In this document: piece by piece, positions 58,094 through 64,000 of the stretch
Numbering within the stretch: position 1 is the first letter of the stretch
Layout of the letters: every line of letters begins with the position of its first letter
Notes under the pieces: model-generated
The model's input: the letters and a program-made list of their open reading frames with translations, nothing else
Told to the model about the DNA's origin: nothing
Databases searched by the model: none
Source of the DNA: Dipteronia dyeriana
Taxonomy: Eukaryota > Streptophyta > Magnoliopsida > Sapindales > Sapindaceae
Direction: 5' to 3'
Assembly: GCA_032871835.1 (NCBI GenBank)
Contig: CM065297.1
Location: 41,293,098-41,357,097 of the forward strand
Length of the DNA: 64,000 nucleotides
Position numbers and translations under genes: made by a program

Positions 58094-59903
58094 CTACATC
58101 AGATCTTTCTGTTCTCCTTTCCTTTTCTCCGTATGATCCCGGTTCTCGGCTTGAACCTTCTTACCAGTGTGGATGTTATGTCGAACTTGCTGTAGGAACT
58201 CTACCAAATAGCCACCCCTCACCAATGCTTCGATATGTTTATGCAGACTAAAGCACTCTGAGGTGTTGTGTTCCACGTTCTCATGGAAGTCACAGTACTT
58301 GTATCGATTCCTTGTAATGACTGGTGCCTTCATGAGAGCTGGCTTTTTGAGTAGGCCCTTATCTTTGATAGCAATGAAGATTGTCTCACAGGAGGCATTC
58401 AATGGGGTATAGTAGCTGTAACCTCTGTCATCTTGGATTATGGGGGCTACCACTCTTGGAAGATGAGTAAGTTGAGGTAGGGTCTGCCTTATAGGGTTTC
58501 GCTCTCGTTGAGGTTAGAGAGGTGGATGGCGATATATAGATCGGTTAGGCTGCCTATTATGGGCCTTCTGGATGAGTGTAGGTTTTGGCTCCTCTTTCTT
58601 TTGGCGCTTTGCAATCCTCATGTCAACATGTTCAATATTAACCATGACCTGATCATCGAGGTCGACTTATACCAGCGCCCTATCATAGGCTTCCTGATAA
58701 GTCTTAGGTGGGTGGTTTGTAAAGGACCTGTAGAGTCTCCCGGCCTATAGGTTCCTGGAAAAATTAGCCAGGGTCTACTTCTCGACGAAAACTCCCATAT
58801 GGATTACCTTTTTATGGAACCTCTCTATATAAGATCTGAGAGTTTCCCCACGCTCCTGCATTACATACTGGATATGGATCAGATCATTTTGTTGGGGCTT
58901 GACACCTTGGAACTGTGAACAAAAATCAGTAGGCAACTTAGTGAAAGAATCCACACTACATGTATGAAGCTTCCAAAGTCTTGGCATGATCCATTTGTGT
59001 GGTATGGAATATCACACATGGCGGGCCTAGTAGTGTTTTGGACCTCCATTTGTTGAACAAAGCTCTCCAAATGACTTAAAGGATATTTACTGCTTGAGAA
59101 CTTGTCCGTTGGCATTTTGAATTTAGGTGGAAGCTCGGCTTCCCTGATCCTTTTGGTGAAAGGAGCATTCATCTCGCTCAGGGGATCCTTCTTGACCTCC
59201 ATGCGTTTACCCTTCCTCAAATCCTGGATCTCTCTTTGCATATAGGCTAGTTAATCCCAAAGGCGCTTGTTCCCAGCGTTCTTGGATTCAACCTCAGACT
59301 CCTCATTGTCGGCGCCGTCAGTAGAGACAGAGGCTTCGCCTCTGTTACCTCCAGGTGTAAGATCCCTCTTGGAACTTCTCTAGCTACCTTCTGCCTCTGG
59401 TCTGGGCTCTCTTCTGCTATCCGCTGGTCTAGATGAGTGGCAACGTCTCTCATGCAGGATGTCAGCAGCCAATTTCACTTGTCTGGGTTGACAATAGGTC
59501 GACCTGAGCGGATATAGAGGCATGGGCCCTAACCGATCTTGATCTAAGGATAGAGGCTCCAACCTGTCACGGACCGGTACTAGTGGTAGAGGTCCTAACC
59601 GGTATAAGGCAGGGGTCCTAACTCCCGATTGTCAGGGTCCTTTTTGGTGCTAGGTTCAACCGGTTGAGAGGTAATTCCCTCTAGCACCAAACGTTGTCAA
59701 ATACTTTCTATGAAAGTTACGGCCTGTTGTTCTAGCATGGCTTGGCCTATTACCAGAGGGAATTAGGCTTGCGTGGTGCCGGTCGGTGCTGGGCTCAGAT
59801 TCTGGTGCCTTGAATTCCTTCATTTCCTGTGAGCCTTCAGGGTGGAGGATACAGATTGATGCCCATACGCCTCTGGCTGCCCTTGGGAAGATCGAAGCCT
59901 CAT
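58094..59903 (-). pseudogene. T2 gag
   Basis: First ATG after the PBS is 59903 (MRLRSSQGQPEAYGHQSV). The capsid domain is split over several frames: MQREIQDLRKGKR and FTKRIREAELPPKFKMP (59241-58879); VDSFTKLPTDFCSQFQGVKP and ERGETLRSYIERFHKKVI (58987-58775). A zinc motif follows, CDFHENVEHNTSEC (C-x2-H-x4-H-x4-C) with HIEALVRGGYLVEFLQ (58453-58094). Frameshifts and stops in each section. Confidence 0.85.
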
Positions 59904-59950
59904 GATCCTATAAAAACAATAAATGCACCTTGGGTGTGGAATTTTTTTCT

Positions 59951-59964
59951 CACAGACGGCGCCA
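59951..59964 (-). promoter_or_regulatory. T2 primer binding site
   Basis: Minus strand TGGCGCCGTCTGTG, five bases after the LTR end (TTTACA); a frequent plant gypsy primer site. Confidence 0.85.
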
Positions 59965-59969
59965 AAAAT

Positions 59970-61143
59970 TGTAAACTGAAAATTCGCTCTAGGTAAGGAA
60001 TCTCAAGTAACACCCTCAAGACCATGACTACGGTGAATCGCGGTCGAGGTTGGTCCCTTCGATACCAGTTTTACGTGTAAAAATAGGTGAGGTTATTGAA
60101 AGGAAACGTTGATGTGGTGGATAATATTATTGATTAAATAACATGATGAATATAGCAAAATGGCAACAATACTGTGGTGTGAAAACTCTCAACCTTAATC
60201 TATCTTGCCTAACTAATCTGGAGGTGGCGATCTCGTCTCTATCAATTAGTGGACACAACTTTCTATGGTGATAACTAGGCTTGTTCTAGATTGTAGAATC
60301 AAGTGTTTGCTCCATCGTCTTTTTTACCTCTCTGACCCAGTCGATTTCGACCTTATACTTATACATGAAGTTGCTAGGGTTTTTTCCTTGGTGTACACTC
60401 CGAAGATCACTGGATTGATCTTCATCCCCCATTTGGATTGATTTTACGTTTGCTGCGATTGACCATAGAGAATTGACTGGCAGAGGATATCTTGGTGGGA
60501 AACGTGCTTTTTTTCCTTTTTGGACACTATCATTATAATTACGCATATGTTGAGTTTGCTTACACCTTGGAGAATAATCTGAAATCCTCTGTTATCGGCT
60601 AGGTACTTTAAAGCATTGACCTGGTGATGTGGTAGAGCATCTTGGAGTACACATATGCTGGCGAGGTATCTTGATATACCATCCTGGTGAGGCGGTGCCT
60701 GACTTTTGGTGATGATGAGGTATCCTGAGGTACCAACCTTCTAACGGGGTACCATGAGGTATCTTTCTGGTGACGTGGCTGTTTATTGGTTTCTCTAGCG
60801 AGGTACCACGAAGTACCATTCTAGTAGTGAGGTGTCTGGTTGATCTCACTAGAGCTTTGCAATCTCCTAGGAGCTTCACGGGCATCTTCCCTCCTTCTGC
60901 AAAGGTAGGATAAGTACCTCAACAAGGCAATGCCAAGGAACTTAGGTACTAGTTGTTTCACGCGAATGCAAGAGCTTCTTCTTGCTACTTCGACGATATC
61001 GAGGTACCTAGGTTGTGCTATGCCTTGCACTTTATGGTAAACCATTGTATCTAGTTCTTATCCAGTGTTTGGAGACGCTTTCTATCAGATGCTAATTGGG
61101 TAGAAAATTTCCCTTTGGGCCTTACCGAATTTGGCTATTAACA
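59970..61143 (-). repeat. T2 5' LTR
   Basis: TGTAAACTGAAAATTCGC ... TTTGGCTATTAACA on the + strand. Internal 'gaggta.c' repeats near 60665-60830 are absent from the 3' LTR. Confidence 0.85.
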
Positions 61144-61537
61144 CCTGAGTTCCGTACAAAGACACATAGGCCAAGAACAGTGTATTAACGCCATTTGAGA
61201 GAACACTTCACCACCGAGGAATTAGCCACTTATCGACATGATCGAATTCTTCATCTCCAACAGTGTTTCGAGTGAGCGAGATTGAAAAATATTTCAGTAT
61301 GATCATTATCACCACTGTACCCTTTACATTCATATTATACAACTTCTATAATAAAACAATACCTTAGTTTATACTTCTCTATATTTTTATTTGTTTACCA
61401 GTTGTGTACATTATCATACTTCTATGACTACAACGTCACCTAGGTACTAAGTACCTACTCCGACTAAAACCTTCCTAGGTAGCAGCCTTGAGGGTGTTGG
61501 TTGAAATTCCTCAGTCTGAACGAATTTTCGATCAACA
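61144..61537 (+). repeat. T3 5' LTR, 3' portion
   Basis: The last 50 bases (ccttgagggtgttggttg, aaattcctca, cgaattttcg.tcaaca) are the reverse complement of the T-family LTR start at 59970. The remainder (61144-61480) shows no match I can see to the other LTRs, so the LTR is diverged or truncated. Confidence 0.6.
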
Positions 61538-61542
61538 CCGTT

Positions 61543-61558
61543 TGGCACAATCTATAGG
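61543..61558 (+). promoter_or_regulatory. T3 primer binding site, degenerate
   Basis: TGGCACAATCTATAGG where T2 has TGGCGCCGTCTGTGAG; both are then followed by TTTCCACACC or TTCCACACC. Confidence 0.6.
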
Positions 61559-61646
61559 AAGTTTCCACACCCTATTTGAAAGCATGTGAAATCATGTGTT
61601 TTTTTTTGCTGTGTACAATGAAACTTTTATCCTTTCAAAGGAAGCC

Positions 61647-63470
61647 TGAGGCATCAAGGCACTAGTCCAGGGCTTCCACCCAAAAGGCAGAAAAGAATGG
61701 GAAGAAATTGAAGCATTATAACCCTGCTCCAGCACAACCTACCAGAGCGCGAGTCGCTCCCCAGTTCTAGTTGCCCCGGTAAAAGGTCAGGCTATTTAGG
61801 AGCAACAAGCTGTGGGCTTTGTAGAGAATAATTGCCTCAGGTTATCACTCCCTGGTTTGTAGTACTAAAAGCTAAATGAGACACTAGTAGGCCAAGTACC
61901 TGGGTACCTGCCCTTGACAGATTGGGACTACCACCACCGGTACTGGTCTACATAAGGTTAGGACCCTTGCCCTCACATCCAGATAGGCTAGGCTCGTACC
62001 CCAACATAGGACAAACCAGTGATGTATCAACCCCGACAGGTAAAGTCAGCTCTTGACCTCCCACTTACGGAACCTCATTAACCGGTAGTTACTGGAAGGT
62101 AAACTTGATCGACTGTGGGAGGAAGCAGGAGGAGTTCCCGAGCGAACCCCTCTCAGGAGCAGTACAGGGATGAAGCCTCTGTTGCCTCAGATGAGTCTGG
62201 TAATGAGGACTCTGAGGTTGAATATAAGAATATTGAGAACAAGGGCCTGCAGGGCTAGGTAACTCGGATTGTGAGGGAGATTCAAGAACTAAAGAAGAGA
62301 AAGCACTAAAAAACCGAAAGGGTTCTTTGGGAGATAAAAATGCCTCTTTCTCTAGAAGGATCAGGGAGGCAATGCTCCTCTCAATATTCAAGATGTTAGC
62401 TAACAGGTACTCTGGCACAAATGATCCTCTAAGCCATCTACATGCTATCTGACTATGCTAAGATGTGGTTTCGAAAGTTACCGGCTGATAGTGTTGATTT
62501 ATTTACTAAGCTATCTAGTGATTTTTATGCTCAATTCCAGAGTATTAGGCCACGTCCCAAGGATCCATCCACCTACAGTACGTGATCTAGGGGCAAAATG
62601 AGTCGCTCAAATCTTATGTGGAGAGATTCTATAAAGAAAAGATCTAGATGGAGGTTTTCGTAGTGAAAGAGATCTTACGTGAAGATTATTCAGGTCATTA
62701 GCCAAGCATCCACAAGAAACCTATCAAGAAGCCTATGATAGAATCTCGAGAAGATGGAGATTGATGAGCAACTGCGGGTCAAGATATAGCAAGATGACCT
62801 AAGGACTGGCAAACACTAAAAGTAGGAAATGCCTAAGCCAGCATAGATCCAAAAGACTCATAATAGACCTCCTTACCGGTCTACGTACCATCCCCCACCT
62901 TTCCAACCTCAACGGGAATGGTACCTAGCAAAGTGGATCCTACCTCGAGCTTAGCCTTCCCTTAGAGAGGTAACACCAATAGTCAAGGAAGAGAAGGGGT
63001 ACAACCACTGCACCCTCTATAGTGCTTCTCACGAGATGATCTGCCTCGCCATCCTTAATAATGGGATACTCAAGAAACCCAATCCTATCAAAGAACCAAT
63101 TGATACAAAGAATTGCTACAAGTAATATGATTTCCATGAGGATGTAGGACACAACACCTAAAAGTCCTATAGCCTTCGTAACCAAATAAAGGCTCATGTG
63201 AGAAGTGGCTGCTAGGTGGAATTCCTACAACAGGTGTCGGACAACATCCATACGAGAAATAAGGTGTAGGCTGAGATCAAGAAAGATGTGGAAAGAAGGT
63301 AGGTGAAGGGCAAGGATCTAATATAACAGATCCAAGTCATTCATACCATCAGTAGAGGTCTTACCTTGGTAGGGACTTCTAACAATTCTAGGAAGAACCT
63401 TGCCAGAAAGGTACCACTGATTGAGGAAGGGTGAGATGTTTTTAAGTTTGTCTGGGGACTAGTACGGACC
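61647..63470 (+). pseudogene. T3 gag
   Basis: Text from 61647 matches the T2 gag start, but the ATG is replaced by CTG. Recognisable parts: DYAKMWFRKLPADSVDLFTKL and SSDFYAQFQSIRPRPKDP near 62450-62575, matching T2's VDSFTKLPTDFCSQFQGVKP. Near 63118-63240 is YDFHEDVGHNT..KSYSLRNQIKAHVRSGC, where two zinc-binding cysteines of T2 are replaced (Cys to Tyr, Cys to Ser), with stops. FLQQVSDNIHTRNKV follows. Heavily broken. Confidence 0.72.
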
Positions 63471-63479
63471 TCTCAGTCA

Positions 63480-64000
63480 GCCCAAATCGGCTTCACTGAA
63501 GAGGATGTGTACAACACTATGCAACCACATGATGATCCTATTGTTGTCACGGTACATATTGCCAATTGCCTAGTCAGTCGCGTGTTGATAGACATCAGTA
63601 GCAGTGTGGGTATTCTCTTTATAAAGGCCTTAGAGAGGTTTAATAAGAAGAAGTGTTTTTACAACAATTGCACTACCTCATTGTATGGTTTTACCAGAGA
63701 CTCATTAATACCAATCGAATTAAAGATCATGTCGGTGATCGTGAGGATTACACCTCTCCAGCAGAACATCATGACCGAATAAGTGGTTATAGATACTCCT
63801 TCTGCTTACAACGTCATCCTTGGAAGACCCTTTTTATCTACTCACACGAGGTTCTTATCAATCTACCATAATGTTCCGAAGTTTCCGGTTAGAGACAAGG
63901 TAGGTGAAGTACAGGGACATCAATAGATGAAAGTGATATGCAGTGTCCACCATTCCAGTGGCTCTAGCCAAGCAGTGTGCACAGGTAGTTATTGTACAAG
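63480..64000 (+). pseudogene. T3 aspartic protease, running off the window
   Basis: YNTMQPHDDPIVVTVHIANCL, then VLIDISSSVGILF, where the active-site DTGSS has become DISSS. GFTRDSLIPIELKIMSVIV follows, one stop (TAA at 63780), then YNVILGRPFLSTHTRFLSIYHNV. The GRPFL box is intact, unlike T2. pol is expected beyond the window end. Confidence 0.83.

Larger units (their letters stand above)
49930..61143 (-). mobile_element. T2: Tat-like gypsy element, minus strand, integrase lost
   Basis: 5' LTR 59970-61143 followed on the minus strand by PBS TGGCGCCGTCTGTG. 3' LTR 49930-50871 preceded by a purine tract AGAGGGGACTTC. Between them, on the minus strand: gag, protease, RT and RNase H. Integrase is not found. 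A tandem array and a + strand spliced gene fill the space before the 3' LTR. The LTRs differ by many substitutions and a 0.2 kb deletion, so the element is old. No matching target duplication is visible (AATAA left, CCTGA right). Confidence 0.8.
61144..64000 (+). mobile_element. T3: second Tat-like gypsy element of the T family, + strand, cut by the window
   Basis: LTR end, PBS, gag and protease in order on the + strand, opposite to T2 and closely related to it in protease and gag text. The LTR's beginning is not recognised: T2's 5' LTR ends at 61143 and T3 sequence follows at once. pol would lie beyond 64000. Confidence 0.75.

Overview
The window is plant nuclear DNA, almost certainly from an angiosperm. 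It is AT-rich and consists almost entirely of nested, decayed LTR retrotransposons of the Ty1/copia and Ty3/gypsy types. Evidence for a plant: primer sites that match initiator tRNA-Met or begin TGGCGC, polypurine tracts next to LTRs, gag/pol domains typical of plant copia (including SIRE) and Tat-like gypsy lineages, and plant-specific transposon-associated protein families. I found no host gene, rRNA, tRNA or CRISPR array. The species cannot be determined from sequence alone.

Layout. 1-1667: degenerate gypsy LTR-like DNA. 2338-20952: the 3' part of a minus-strand Tat-like gypsy element ('T1'). Its 3' LTR is split by a complete minus-strand copia element ('Copia-1', 3263-14015, TSD GGTTG). 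Its antisense gene (15447-20886, + strand) is split by a solo LTR of the Copia-1 family (16257-19545), which is itself split by a solo LTR of a second copia family (17326-19403, TSD TTTAG). 20953-49585: a minus-strand copia element ('Copia-D') swollen to about 28.6 kb by a pol-less SIRE-like element ('F', 25416-44772). F's right LTR is split by a Tat-like gypsy element ('G', + strand, 33553-42629, TSD TATAT). This gives four nesting levels (T1 > D > F > G). 49930-61143: a second minus-strand member of the T family ('T2') with both LTRs, PBS and PPT. 61144 to the window end: a third T-family member ('T3', + strand), with the end of an LTR, PBS, gag and protease, cut by the window edge.

How the parts relate. 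Each element has a recognisable replication architecture, but every coding region is broken by stops, frameshifts or deletions, so none looks autonomous. The most notable recurring structure is in the gypsy elements T1, T2 and G. Between the end of pol and the 3' LTR each carries a gene on the opposite strand, resembling the plant 'putative gypsy type transposon' family (Transposase_28-like). The gene appears to have three exons separated by short GT-AG introns at equivalent places, ends in a coiled-coil region, and in T1 and T2 starts about 150 bp downstream of a TATTTAAA box. In T2 and G a 91-97 bp tandem array lies between the pol remnant and the tail of this gene. Element F replaces pol with a sense-strand protein resembling another plant transposon-associated family (Transposase_32-like).

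All domain names come from reading motifs, not from searches. Element boundaries rest on TG...CA ends, PBS/PPT sequences and target-site duplications read directly.
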